Assembly (NCBI RefSeq): GCF_030580955.1
Contig: NZ_JAUQON010000001.1
Coordinates: 186,001 to 250,000, forward strand
Origin: Hymenobacter convexus
Lineage (GTDB): Bacteria; Bacteroidota; Bacteroidia; Cytophagales; Hymenobacteraceae
Reading direction: 5' to 3'
DNA length: 64,000 nucleotides
Shown here in pieces: positions 34,788 through 45,825 of the stretch; positions within the stretch are counted from its first letter, which is position 1, and the number at the start of each line of letters is the position of its first letter. Made by a program: the position numbers and the translations under genes. The notes under the pieces are model-generated. The model had not been told where the DNA came from. It made no database searches and saw nothing but the letters and a program-made list of their open reading frames with translations.

Positions 34788-37109
34788 TTATTTCGTGATG
34801 AGCTTGCTCACCTCGGCCTCGTTCACCTTCACGGGGCGGGCGGCGCGCATCTGCGCAATCCACTCCTTTTCCAGGTAGGTTTGGTAGTCGCTGGTGGCCT
34901 GGCCACGGGCTTCGGCCAGGGTTTTGGGGCCGGCGGGCAGCGTTTTGTCGATGGTCACGGCGTAGTAGCGGCCGTCCTTCTGCACGTTGTAGGTGCCGGG
35001 GCCCTTGGTCAGCAGGTCGTCCATCACTTTGTTGTCGCCCTTCTGGAAGATGCGCTGGCTGATTTGGACCGACAGCGGGTTTTGCTCGTTCAGTTCGCTC
35101 TCAATAGCGGCCGGGCTGGCGCTCACCAGCGCCACTTGCACCGATTCCGTGCCCGGTGCTTTGGCCACCGTCTTGCTGATGCGGCGGGCCGAAATGGCTC
35201 CGCGCCGACGCAGGTAGCTGGCCACCGAATCGGCACGGGCGGCGGCGAAGCTGGCTTTTTCGCCCTTTTTCACGCGGCCTGTCAGAGTCACGCGCGACAG
35301 GGTGTCCTGCGTCATTTGCTTAATCAGGTCTTGCAAAGCAATGCCGCCAATTTTGCTCGGCACGGCCGAGCCTGGCCGGATGGCAATGGCCTTGGGCACG
35401 TTCTTCGTGACGGGGAAGCGGCCGGCTTTAAGCTCTTTCTGCACGCGGGTGAGCAGGGCGGGCGTGGCGGCGCTCACCACGGTGCCCTGCACGCGCTGGT
35501 CCCACTGGTACTTGGCTTGGTTGGCAGCGAAGTATTTTTTCAGGCCCACGGTGTCTTCAATGGCCTTGCTCCACACCTTCTCGTCCATCAACTGGAACAG
35601 CAGGATGCCGTCGCGGTACTCCTTCACCAGCATGCGGTAGTCCTCGTACTTGGTGTCGAGGCTGTTTTTCTCGAAGTCGGTCAGGCTTTGCTCCACGTAC
35701 TGGTCGTAGAGCTGTTGCATGGCGAAGCTGGGCTGCGCGCCGGTGCGGGGCCGCTGGTTTTGCTGCGCAAAGGTCAGGAAATCCTTCACCGTGTAGGGCT
35801 TGCCTTTGATAGTGAACAGAGCCGAATTGTCGGTCACGGCGTTTTTGGCAGGCTTGCCGGTAGCGGCGGCCGGGGCCGCGTACTTGTAGCGGCCGGCCAC
35901 GAGGGCCGTGTCAGCTTTGCTGAATACGTAGGTTTTGGCGGCGGGCACTTCCACAAACTGGTCTTCCTGGCGCACGCGCTTTAGAAAAGCCGCTTTGTTC
36001 AGCTCCGAGCGTGAGTCTTTGGCCACTTTGCTTTTCAGGCCGGGCTCCAGGTCGGCAAACTTGGCCAGCGGCTGCTTCTCAATCAGCTTGATGACGTGCC
36101 AGCCGTAGGGCGTCTGCACGGGCGCCGAAATGTCGCCGGGTTTCTGCAGCTTGAAAGCCACTTCCTCGAAAGAGGGAATCATGCGGCCGGTGCCGAAGGG
36201 CGGCAGCTCGCCCCCGTTGGCGGCCGAACCGGCGTCTTCCGAGAATTGGGCCACGAGCTTATCCCAGTTTTCACCCTTTTTCAAGCGGCTGTACAGCTCA
36301 TCAATTTTCTTCTTGGCGGTGATAGAATCCGACTTGGGCGCGTTGGCGTTCATCCGAATCATGAGGTGGGCCACCTTGATTTCGCCCTGTGCGGCGCGCT
36401 TGTCGTTCACCTTGATGAGGTGGTAGCCGAAGCGCGTGCGAATGGGCTGTGACACCTGCCCCACGGGCGTTTTATAAGCCGCCGACTCAAACGGATACAC
36501 CATCTGCATGGCCGTGAAGTAGCCCAGCTTGCCACCATTCTCCTTGGCCGAAGGGTCTTCGCTGTTGGCGCGGGCCAGTTGGCCAAAGTCTTCGCCGGCC
36601 AGCGCCTGCTGCCGCAGCTTGACAGCCTTCTGGTAAGCCGCCAGCGTATCCTGCGGCGTCGCATCGGGCGCCACGCGGATGAGGATGTGCGAGGCGTTCA
36701 CCTCCTGGCTCATGCGGTCGTAGGCCTCGCGCACCAGTTGGTCGGTCACGCTCTTCTCCGTGAGGTAGGGCTGGGCCAGCTGCTGGCGGTAGCCGTCCAG
36801 CTCGCGTTTGAAGGCTTGGGTAGTGTCGAGGCCGCGCTGCTCAGCCTCCAGCACCTTCAGGCGGAAGTTGGTGTAGAGGTCGAGGTAGTCGTTGACGCTC
36901 TGGCGGGTGCCGTAGTCGGGCGCCGAGCTGTTGTTTTTGCGGTACACATAGGCAAACTCGTTGGCCGGCACCGGGTAAGTGCCCAGCGTCTCGACCACGG
37001 GCCCGGTGGCGGTAGAAGCCACAGCGGCCGTAGCAGCCGGTTTGGAGGTCTGGCAGCCAGCCAGCAGCGTAACGACGGCCGCGCCGGCGTACAGAATGCG
37101 TTTGTGCAT
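34788..37109 (-). CDS. Peptidylprolyl isomerase with two or more rotamase domains (lipoprotein)
   Basis: From ATG 37109 the product starts MHKRILYAGAAVVTLLAGC, a lipoprotein signal with lipobox LAGC. Two parvulin-like domains are clear: HILIRVAPDATPQD...GYFTAMQMVYPFESAAY...GYHLIKVND and VAHLMIRMN...GGELPPFGTGRMIPSFEEVAF...GWHVIKLIE. The remaining ~400 residues are largely helical with no named domain. It is a larger relative of SurA/PpiD-type chaperones, lipid-anchored on the periplasmic side. It pairs with the smaller SurA-like gene, the next gene downstream. Confidence 0.87.
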   Translation of the reverse strand: MHKRILYAGAAVVTLLAGCQTSKPAATAAVASTATGPVVETLGTYPVPANEFAYVYRKNNSSAPDYGTRQSVNDYLDLYTNFRLKVLEAEQRGLDTTQAFKRELDGYRQQLAQPYLTEKSVTDQLVREAYDRMSQEVNASHILIRVAPDATPQDTLAAYQKAVKLRQQALAGEDFGQLARANSEDPSAKENGGKLGYFTAMQMVYPFESAAYKTPVGQVSQPIRTRFGYHLIKVNDKRAAQGEIKVAHLMIRMNANAPKSDSITAKKKIDELYSRLKKGENWDKLVAQFSEDAGSAANGGELPPFGTGRMIPSFEEVAFKLQKPGDISAPVQTPYGWHVIKLIEKQPLAKFADLEPGLKSKVAKDSRSELNKAAFLKRVRQEDQFVEVPAAKTYVFSKADTALVAGRYKYAAPAAATGKPAKNAVTDNSALFTIKGKPYTVKDFLTFAQQNQRPRTGAQPSFAMQQLYDQYVEQSLTDFEKNSLDTKYEDYRMLVKEYRDGILLFQLMDEKVWSKAIEDTVGLKKYFAANQAKYQWDQRVQGTVVSAATPALLTRVQKELKAGRFPVTKNVPKAIAIRPGSAVPSKIGGIALQDLIKQMTQDTLSRVTLTGRVKKGEKASFAAARADSVASYLRRRGAISARRISKTVAKAPGTESVQVALVSASPAAIESELNEQNPLSVQISQRIFQKGDNKVMDDLLTKGPGTYNVQKDGRYYAVTIDKTLPAGPKTLAEARGQATSDYQTYLEKEWIAQMRAARPVKVNEAEVSKLITK

Positions 37110-37243
37110 ATATAAAGTAGGAGAAAACAAAAACGTCGGCGGGAAAGAAGTCAGCCGCGCGGGCATAAAATTACCGGTGCGAAATTAACTAATTTCCGGA
37201 CGGAAAGAAAGGTGCCCGTTATGAGGGGAGGGTGAAAAGCAAA

Positions 37244-37337
37244 ACGGTCATGCTGAGCGCCGCCGAAGCATCTCTACCGTGCCAGTAACTGATTACTTCG
37301 GCACGCGAAATGCTTCGGTGGCGCTCAGCATGACCGT
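37244..37337. repeat. Palindromic repeat family A, copy 6 (extended ends)
   Basis: Arms acggtcatgctgagcgccgc and its complement, again with a distinct, self-complementary terminal acg/cgt. It follows the RsbW-like gene's stop on the minus strand. Confidence 0.9.
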
Positions 37338-37355
37338 CCGCAACGAATAGCCTTG

Positions 37356-37769
37356 CTAAGCTAGGTGCTTGCTCAAGTGGCACACCGTGTGGTTGCCGCG
37401 AGTGAAAAACTCCACCCGGTCCATGAGCCGGTTCACCAAGGCCATGCCCATGCCGCCTTTGCGGCCTTCTTTGATGTAAGCCCGCAAATCGGGCGATTGG
37501 TGGGCGCCGGGCAGGTAAATGGTGTCGCCATTATCCGCAATTTCCACGTTCAATTCGTGCTTCTCAAAGGCCAGCTCCAGGTCCAGAAACTGGGTTTCGT
37601 CCTCGCCGTTGGCATGGATAATGAAATTGGCCACGACTTCATCAATGGCGAGCACCACTTGGTTTATCGTGATTTCGGGCAGCTGACGGCTGTTGAGGTA
37701 GTTCCGCACGAAGTCCCGCACCTCTTGGAGGTGGCTGCGGGAGCAGGCAATGCGGAGAGAGGATTTCAC
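37356..37769 (-). CDS. Anti-sigma-regulatory-factor-like ATP-binding protein (RsbW/SpoIIAB-type GHKL)
   Basis: A 137-residue GHKL ATPase. The N-box VLAIDEVVANFIIHA, the G1 box IADNGDTIYL and the G2-like GGMGMALVNRLMD are visible. This is the kinase fold of RsbW and SpoIIAB, which phosphorylate a STAS-domain antagonist. The GTG at 37769 (VKSSLRIAC) is chosen because the longer ATG-start frame (to 37832) would be encoded inside a palindromic repeat. It is the third gene after a SpoIIE phosphatase and a STAS protein, so partner switching is the likely role. Confidence 0.85.
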   Translation of the reverse strand: MKSSLRIACSRSHLQEVRDFVRNYLNSRQLPEITINQVVLAIDEVVANFIIHANGEDETQFLDLELAFEKHELNVEIADNGDTIYLPGAHQSPDLRAYIKEGRKGGMGMALVNRLMDRVEFFTRGNHTVCHLSKHLA

Positions 37770-37776
37770 GTGGGAA

Positions 37777-37870
37777 GTGTTGAATGTTGGGGGTTGAATG
37801 TTGAGTGAATAGTTGTGTAAAACACGGGCCAAAGCCCCTATTAACTCAACGTTCTACCCTCAACACTCAA
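37777..37870. repeat. Palindromic repeat (tgttgaatgttg family) overlapping the start of the RsbW-like gene
   Basis: Left arm tgttgaatgttgggggttga...ttgagt; right arm actcaacgttctaccctcaacact, its imperfect complement. It separates the STAS and RsbW-like genes and encodes the rejected N-terminal extension of the latter. Confidence 0.75.
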
Positions 37871-37879
37871 AACGTAAGT

Positions 37880-38209
37880 TTATGCGGCTTCGGCTTCGGC
37901 GGCGCTGGGCACGATGGTCATCAGCGCATCCAAGCCCAGGATTTCGAAGACGTTGAACACCTTTTCCTGCATGTTGAAGAACACCAGCTTCACGTTGGCA
38001 TCCTGGAAACGCTGCAGGTGGGAAATAAATACACCCAGTCCGGCCGAGGAAATGTAGCTCAGCTTGGCGCAATCAATCAACACCTTGCGGTAGTTCAAAA
38101 TATCGGGTTTAGCCAGCTCAGTATCAAGGACAATGGCGGAGCTGGCGTCCAGCTCGCCATCGAGCAGGAGGGTAAGCGTATCAGCGGAGGGTTGAGCAGT
38201 TACTTTCAT
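37880..38209 (-). CDS. STAS domain protein (anti-anti-sigma factor-like)
   Basis: A 109-residue single STAS domain, the SpoIIAA/RsbV type. The signature LIDCAKLSYISSAGLGVFISH places the likely phosphorylated serine at Ser54 or Ser55. In partner switching, the dephosphorylated form binds the RsbW-like kinase and releases its target. The gene is 15 bases downstream of the SpoIIE-type phosphatase gene, and upstream of the RsbW-like kinase, so all three form an operon. The target protein is not apparent. Confidence 0.9.
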   Translation of the reverse strand: MKVTAQPSADTLTLLLDGELDASSAIVLDTELAKPDILNYRKVLIDCAKLSYISSAGLGVFISHLQRFQDANVKLVFFNMQEKVFNVFEILGLDALMTIVPSAAEAEAA

Positions 38210-38224
38210 AATGAGGTCGATACG

Positions 38225-40360
38225 TCAGGCCAACGGCAGGGGTTGGGCCGACTTGAATTTAATGACCAGCAGGGTCTGGTCGTCGTGAATCGGATGCCCG
38301 TGCGTAAAGCCGTTGAGGTCGTCGAGGATGAAGTTCTTGATGTCTTCGGCTTCCTGGAAATAACTCTCTTCAAGGCGCAGCTTCAGGCGGTCTTCGCCGT
38401 ATTCGTCGGTGCCGTCGCCGCCGCGGGCTTCCACAATGCCGTCGGTGTAAATCACCATCACATCGCCAGGGCTGTAGTCGTAAAACTGGTTTTTAATGTG
38501 TTTTTCGTAGCTCTCGTTCCGAATGATGCCCAGCCCAAGGCCCTGCGACTCGAAGTAGAACACCTCCTCGCGCAGGGCGTGGTAGTAGAGCGTGTGGCAA
38601 TGCCCGGCGCGGGCAAATACGAAGCCACCCTGCTCATAATCAATGATATAGAGCGAGGAAGTGATGAATGATGATTTTTCGAGGCAATGCGTCAGGGCCG
38701 TGTTGGCCTGGGCCATGAAGCGGCTGGGCACCGGGAATTTGTCGCGCTCGTTCTTGGCCAGCGGGTTTTCCTGCATCAGCGAATGGAAAATCCCTTTCAT
38801 CTGGGCCATGTGGAAGGCGGCCGTGACGCCCTTGCCGCTCACGTCGCCGATGATGACGGCCAGCCGCCGGCCCGGCAGGTGCAGGAAATCGTAGAAGTCG
38901 CCGCCCACCTCCTTGGCCGCCAGCGAGTGCGAGCTGATTTCGAACCAGTTGTCGGTGGGCAGGTTCTTCGGAATGAGGCTGTCTTGCACCTGCGAGGCGA
39001 TTTTCAGCTCTTCTTGGGTGCGTTGGTTGGCCAGGGAGGTGCGCACCAGCTCCAGGTTCTCGATGCTGAGCACGGCCTGGCTGGTGAAGGTTTGCAGAAT
39101 GCTGAGGTCCTCGCGGTCGAAGGTGTGCGGCTCCAGCTTCAGCAGGTAGAGCATGCCGTAGTTGAAGTGCAGGCCGCGCAGGGGCAGTTGCAGCAGCGAG
39201 CGGTAGTGCTGCGACGTGCCCTCAAAGCCGACGCGGGCATTCAAGTCGTTGGTAATGAACTCCCCCTCGGGCAGGTCGTGGCCCTGCAGGCGGGTGCGCA
39301 TGGCATCGGCCAGGGCCGGGGGGAGGTTGTAATACTGCGTGGCATCGGCCGCGTCGATGCCGGCGTGGCTAGGGTCGAGGTCAAGCCAAGCCGCGTCGGC
39401 CTGCACCGTCTGCACCGCCGATTCGAGCAGGATGTGGTACACTTCGGCCGTGGTCTGGCCGCGCTGAATAATCTGGGTGAGGCGCTGCAGGCGGAGAATC
39501 TCGTTGCGCCGCTGCTCGATGACGTCGGCAATGGGCATGTTAAAAAATGTGACCAGCAGGCCCATCAAGGCATAGAAGGCCGAGAAGAAGGCCGTAAGCA
39601 GCAAAAAAGCGTGCTGCGGCTGCGGCGCAATCAGCTGCGGGTCGACCTGCGTGACGCGGAAGTATTGCACGAATACCAGCACGCTGAACAGCAGCCCGGC
39701 CTGCAATAGCACTGCCCGCCATTTTTCGCGCTGGCTGAGGTAGGCCACCCATTTCTGGTGCCCGCTCAGGTAGATGCCGTATAGGCCCAGCAGCACCACG
39801 ATGGGGATGGCCAGGTAGTTAGGCGGGTTCACGCCCACGAGCCGGAACAGCAGCGTGGCGCCCAGTAGCACTTCAAAGATGGTCCATTCGCGCTGCAGCC
39901 GGGCCGAGGAGCGGAACAGCACGAGCGCCCGCCACGCATAGTTGGTGCGGGCCAGGAAAATGACGAACAAACCCAGGTTGAGCGTGTAGATGCTCGTGAA
40001 CAGGATGCTGTTGCTGTTCAGGCCCGAGTCCTGGCTCAGCAGCCGCTCCAGCAGGTGCAGGCCAATGCAGCCCAGCGCCAGCAAGCCCGGCCCCGTGAGC
40101 AAGCGCCTGAGCAGCCGGATGAACGCCTGGCCCTGCAGCGGCGAGGGCTGGTAGCGGTAATAGAGGAACGCGCCCAGCACGAAAGCACCCTGCGCCAGCT
40201 GCGTAGTCCATTGCGGCCAGCTGCCGCCCAGCCACGGCCCGGCCCCCGAGTGGCTCAGGGCACTCAGCAGCAGCAACAGCCAGCTAAGGGCGGTAAGCGG
40301 CAATAAGAAAGAGCGTAAGCGTTGAGCCACAGACAGAAACCAGGAATAACACAAGCACAC
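38225..40360 (-). CDS. SpoIIE family serine phosphatase with membrane and GAF-like regions
   Basis: A 711-residue protein with about six N-terminal membrane segments (up to residue ~280). A GAF-like domain follows (about 290-450; HFNYGMLYLLKLEPHTFDREDLSILQTF). The C-terminal PP2C-type phosphatase has GGDFYDFLHLPGRRLAVIIGDVSGKGVTAAFHMAQ and YTDGIVEARGG, holding the metal-binding aspartates. It probably dephosphorylates the STAS protein encoded 15 bases downstream. The membrane part could sense an envelope signal. Start could also be the GTG at 40330 (VAQRLRSF). Confidence 0.85.
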   Translation of the reverse strand: MCLCYSWFLSVAQRLRSFLLPLTALSWLLLLLSALSHSGAGPWLGGSWPQWTTQLAQGAFVLGAFLYYRYQPSPLQGQAFIRLLRRLLTGPGLLALGCIGLHLLERLLSQDSGLNSNSILFTSIYTLNLGLFVIFLARTNYAWRALVLFRSSARLQREWTIFEVLLGATLLFRLVGVNPPNYLAIPIVVLLGLYGIYLSGHQKWVAYLSQREKWRAVLLQAGLLFSVLVFVQYFRVTQVDPQLIAPQPQHAFLLLTAFFSAFYALMGLLVTFFNMPIADVIEQRRNEILRLQRLTQIIQRGQTTAEVYHILLESAVQTVQADAAWLDLDPSHAGIDAADATQYYNLPPALADAMRTRLQGHDLPEGEFITNDLNARVGFEGTSQHYRSLLQLPLRGLHFNYGMLYLLKLEPHTFDREDLSILQTFTSQAVLSIENLELVRTSLANQRTQEELKIASQVQDSLIPKNLPTDNWFEISSHSLAAKEVGGDFYDFLHLPGRRLAVIIGDVSGKGVTAAFHMAQMKGIFHSLMQENPLAKNERDKFPVPSRFMAQANTALTHCLEKSSFITSSLYIIDYEQGGFVFARAGHCHTLYYHALREEVFYFESQGLGLGIIRNESYEKHIKNQFYDYSPGDVMVIYTDGIVEARGGDGTDEYGEDRLKLRLEESYFQEAEDIKNFILDDLNGFTHGHPIHDDQTLLVIKFKSAQPLPLA

Positions 40361-40448
40361 CAGCCCGTCGCGTCGCAGGCGGCGCTCAACCGGCGTGCAA
40401 GATACAATCGCGGGGACAAAACCATGTCCAATATTATGGCCCCACCAA

Positions 40449-40480
40449 GAAGCCCCGTCAGCGTAGACTGGCGGGGCTTC
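40449..40480 (-). terminator. guaB terminator
   Basis: Arms aagccccgtca and tggcggggctt around an 8-base loop, just after the guaB stop on the minus strand. The T tail is short, so efficiency is uncertain. Confidence 0.7.
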
Positions 40481-40509
40481 CTGTACGTCAGGCTGCTATA
40501 TAGGCGGCG

Positions 40510-43490
<2,981 letters not shown>

Positions 43491-43556
43491 GGCGTTGGGT
43501 GGGATTGGGAAGGATAAGGAATTGGGGCCGCGAAGGTACAGTGGGAGGCGTGGCTG

Positions 43557-43670
43557 GTGTAGAGACGCGACACTTCGCGTCTCGTCGTCTGCGCCGTATG
43601 GGTTCAATTCGGCGATAGTCGTTTAATCCCCTCGTTCAACGAAGAGACGCGAAGTGTCGCGTCTCTACAC
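43557..43670. repeat. Palindromic repeat (gtgtagagacgcga family)
   Basis: Left arm gtgtagagacgcgacacttc and right arm its complement (gaagtgtcgcgtctctacac). Each arm is itself near-palindromic (agacgcga...tcgcgtct). A ~60-base loop. It sits between divergent genes, a different family from the gtcatgctgagc repeats. Confidence 0.9.
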
Positions 43671-43749
43671 GAGGAATGCGCAGTTTGCCCGCAAACAATT
43701 CGTCACCTCAACCCGTCTTAGCACCTACCATTTCAATAACCGACTTATC

Positions 43750-44601
43750 ATGTCTGATTCCCCTGCTAAAACTTGGTTCATTACCGGCGCCTCGTCCGGC
43801 TTCGGCGAAGCTCTAGCCGACTACGTGCTTGAAAAAGGCGACCGGGTGGCCGCCACCTTCCGCAAGCCGGAGCAAGCCGACGAATTCACTAAAAAGGCTG
43901 AAGGTCGCACTCTGGGCCTGGTGTGCGATGTGACCGACGAAGCCACCGTCAAAACCGCCATTGCCGATGCCATCGCCCAATTCAATCAGCTCGACGTCAT
44001 CGTAAACAACGCTGGCTATGGCTCCATGGGTAGCATCGAGGAGGTGCCAGCCGAGGAAGTGCAGCGGCAGTTCGACGTGAACGTGTTTGGCGCGCTGCAT
44101 GTGCTACGGGCCGTGCTGCCACAGCTGCGCCAGCAGCGTAGCGGCCACGTGCTCAACATCACCAGCATCGGCGGGCTGAAAACCTTCCCCGGCGTGGGCA
44201 TCTACAATGCCTCGAAGTTTGCCCTGGAGGCCATCGGCGAGAGCCTGAGCCAGCAGGTGGGCCCGTTGGGTATTAAGGTGACGAACATCGAGCCCAGTGG
44301 TTTCCGCACGAAATGGGCTGGCGAGTCGGCCACCATTGCTGATACTAAAATCGATGATTACCAGGCTACCGTGGGCGAAAACCTGCGCGGCATCCAGGGC
44401 TACAGTGGCCGGCAGCCCGGCGACCCGGTGCGCGCTGCCAAGGCCATGTACGACGTGGTGCAGCTGGAGAACCCGCCGCTGCACCTGCCGCTGGGCAAAG
44501 CCGCGGTGAAAGGTGCGCGGGAGAAATTCGCCGGTATCGCCAAAGAGCTGGAGCAGTATGCCGAAGTGGGCGACGCGGCCGATTTTCCGGCCGGGGAGTA
44601 G
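43750..44601 (+). CDS. SDR family NAD(P)-dependent oxidoreductase
   Basis: A 283-residue classical short-chain dehydrogenase. The nucleotide-binding motif TGASSGFGEA (TGxxxGxG) is near residue 13, NNAG at ~87, and the catalytic Tyr and Lys in YNASKFALE at ~150. Ser of TSIGGLK completes the triad. Start MSDSPAKTWFITG at 43750; an upstream in-frame extension overlaps the palindromic repeat and is rejected. Substrate unknown. The gene is divergent from the secreted esterase. Confidence 0.9.
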   Translation: MSDSPAKTWFITGASSGFGEALADYVLEKGDRVAATFRKPEQADEFTKKAEGRTLGLVCDVTDEATVKTAIADAIAQFNQLDVIVNNAGYGSMGSIEEVPAEEVQRQFDVNVFGALHVLRAVLPQLRQQRSGHVLNITSIGGLKTFPGVGIYNASKFALEAIGESLSQQVGPLGIKVTNIEPSGFRTKWAGESATIADTKIDDYQATVGENLRGIQGYSGRQPGDPVRAAKAMYDVVQLENPPLHLPLGKAAVKGAREKFAGIAKELEQYAEVGDAADFPAGE

Positions 44602-44622
44602 CGCTGGTTGCTAAATAACAAC

Positions 44623-44792
44623 GGTCAGGCTGAGCGCCGCCGGAGCATCTCTACTGCGCCGTTTGTCATGCTGACGAAGGAAGCAACCTAGCACGTTTGC
44701 CTAATTAGCGGCGCGCCGGTGATAAGGTCCTTCGCTTTGCTCAGGATGACGAACGGCGCAGTAGAGATGCTCCGGCGGTGCTCAGCCTGGCC
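44623..44792. repeat. Palindromic repeat family A, copy 7, containing a second element in its loop
   Basis: Outer arms ggtcaggctgagcgccgccg...atctctactgcgccgtt and their complement. Between them, at 44665-44750, lies a complete element with gtcatgctgacgaaggaagc on the left and aaggtccttcgctttgctca on the right. This is a nested arrangement, consistent with insertion of one into another. Confidence 0.85.
44665..44750. repeat. Palindromic repeat family B-like element nested inside copy 7 of family A
   Basis: Right arm gataaggtccttcgctttgc...tcaggatgac matches family B. The left arm gtcatgctgacgaaggaagc is a diverged or different version, so the arms pair only partly. It is flanked by the inner stem sequences of the outer element (gcgccgtt/aacggcgc). 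Confidence 0.8.
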
Positions 44793-44836
44793 GCTTTTAA
44801 ATGAATTCTTAAACCAAATCCTGCTGCCCGCCCGGC

Positions 44837-44844
44837 GTATCTTC
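44837..44844 (+). promoter_or_regulatory. Putative -7 element before the FRG gene
   Basis: Reads TATCTTCG, close to TAnnTTTG, 5 bases before the ATG at 44850. If used, transcription would begin at or beyond the start codon, giving a leaderless message. Confidence 0.35.
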
Positions 44845-44849
44845 GCCCC

Positions 44850-45689
44850 ATGCCGCATTCCACCAACGACCACCGCGCCGCTTCCTGGGAAGACTTGCAG
44901 CGCCTGCTGTTTCAGGACACCTGGGACGCGCGCATCGGGCGGTTTCGGTCGCCGTTTGTGTACCGGGGCAGCCGCTCGCGGCATTATTTGCTGAACACCA
45001 GCCTGCAGCGCCTCGGCGGCGAATACCAAAACCTGGAGCACCACCTGCTGCGCAACTTCCGCAAGTATGCCCGCGACACGCCCATGCCCGTGGTGGGCGC
45101 CAGCACCTGGGACTGGCTGGCCCTGGCCCAGCACCACGGCCTGCCCACCCGCCTGCTCGACTGGACGTACTCGCCCTACGTGGCCCTGCACTTCGCCACC
45201 GACGACCTCGACGCCTACCACGAAGACGGCATCGTGTGGGCCCTGAACTACGTGAAAGCCGCCGAGCACCTGCCCGAACGCCTCCGCCAGGCCCTTCGCC
45301 AGGAAGGCTCCAACGTCTTCACTTCCGAGCTGCTCCAGCCCGAAAGCAGCAGCCTGGACGAGCTCGAAGAGCTACAGGCCGAGCCCTACGTGCTGTTTCT
45401 GGAGCCGCCCAGCCTCGATGCCCGCATTGTGCACCAATACGCCTTGTTTTCGCTGATGAGTACGGCCGAAAGCGTACTGCACGACTGGCTGTCCGCCCGC
45501 CCCGAACTGTATTTCCGCATCATCATTCCTGCCGAGCTCAAGTGGGAAGTGCGCGACAAGCTCGACCAGGCCAACATCACCGAGCGGGTGCTGCTGCCGG
45601 GCCTCGGTGGCCTCAGCCGCTGGCTGCACCGCCACTACTCGCCCCGCACCGACGGCCGTAGCTTTCTGGATGAGAACGAGATGCGTTAG
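44850..45689 (+). CDS. FRG domain-containing protein
   Basis: A 279-residue soluble protein with one FRG domain, named for its conserved Phe/Tyr-Arg-Gly motif. The signature elements are FVYRGSRSRHYLLNTSLQRLG around residue 38, and WLALAQHHGLPTRLLDWTYSPYVALHFATDD around residue 90-120. The rest is helical and ends GLSRWLHRHYSPRT. FRG domains are common in uncharacterised prokaryotic proteins, including mobile and defence-linked ones; their biochemical role is not established. It is bracketed by palindromic repeats on both sides and has no gene partner. Confidence 0.85.
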   Translation: MPHSTNDHRAASWEDLQRLLFQDTWDARIGRFRSPFVYRGSRSRHYLLNTSLQRLGGEYQNLEHHLLRNFRKYARDTPMPVVGASTWDWLALAQHHGLPTRLLDWTYSPYVALHFATDDLDAYHEDGIVWALNYVKAAEHLPERLRQALRQEGSNVFTSELLQPESSSLDELEELQAEPYVLFLEPPSLDARIVHQYALFSLMSTAESVLHDWLSARPELYFRIIIPAELKWEVRDKLDQANITERVLLPGLGGLSRWLHRHYSPRTDGRSFLDENEMR

Positions 45690-45710
45690 GAAAAACGGAT
45701 AAAACAGCAC

Positions 45711-45808
45711 GTCATACTGAGCGCAGCCGAAGCATCTCTACCGCGCAACTAATCCTTTCGCTTAGATTACTGCTGCAGTAGAGATGCTTCGGCTGCGCTC
45801 AGCATGAC
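45711..45808. repeat. Palindromic repeat family A, copy 8
   Basis: Arms gtcatactgagcgcagccga and its complement with one mismatch (atac versus catg). Loop contains gcgcaactaatcctttcgct, the reverse-orientation version of the loop in the copy at 52104. It lies between FRG and hrpB genes, which converge on it. Confidence 0.92.
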
Positions 45809-45825
45809 GGTTTTTCTCTACCGCT

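Noticed and set aside
43491..43607. Extended N-terminus of the secreted esterase
   Set aside because: It lies partly in a palindrome and would place the signal peptide internally.
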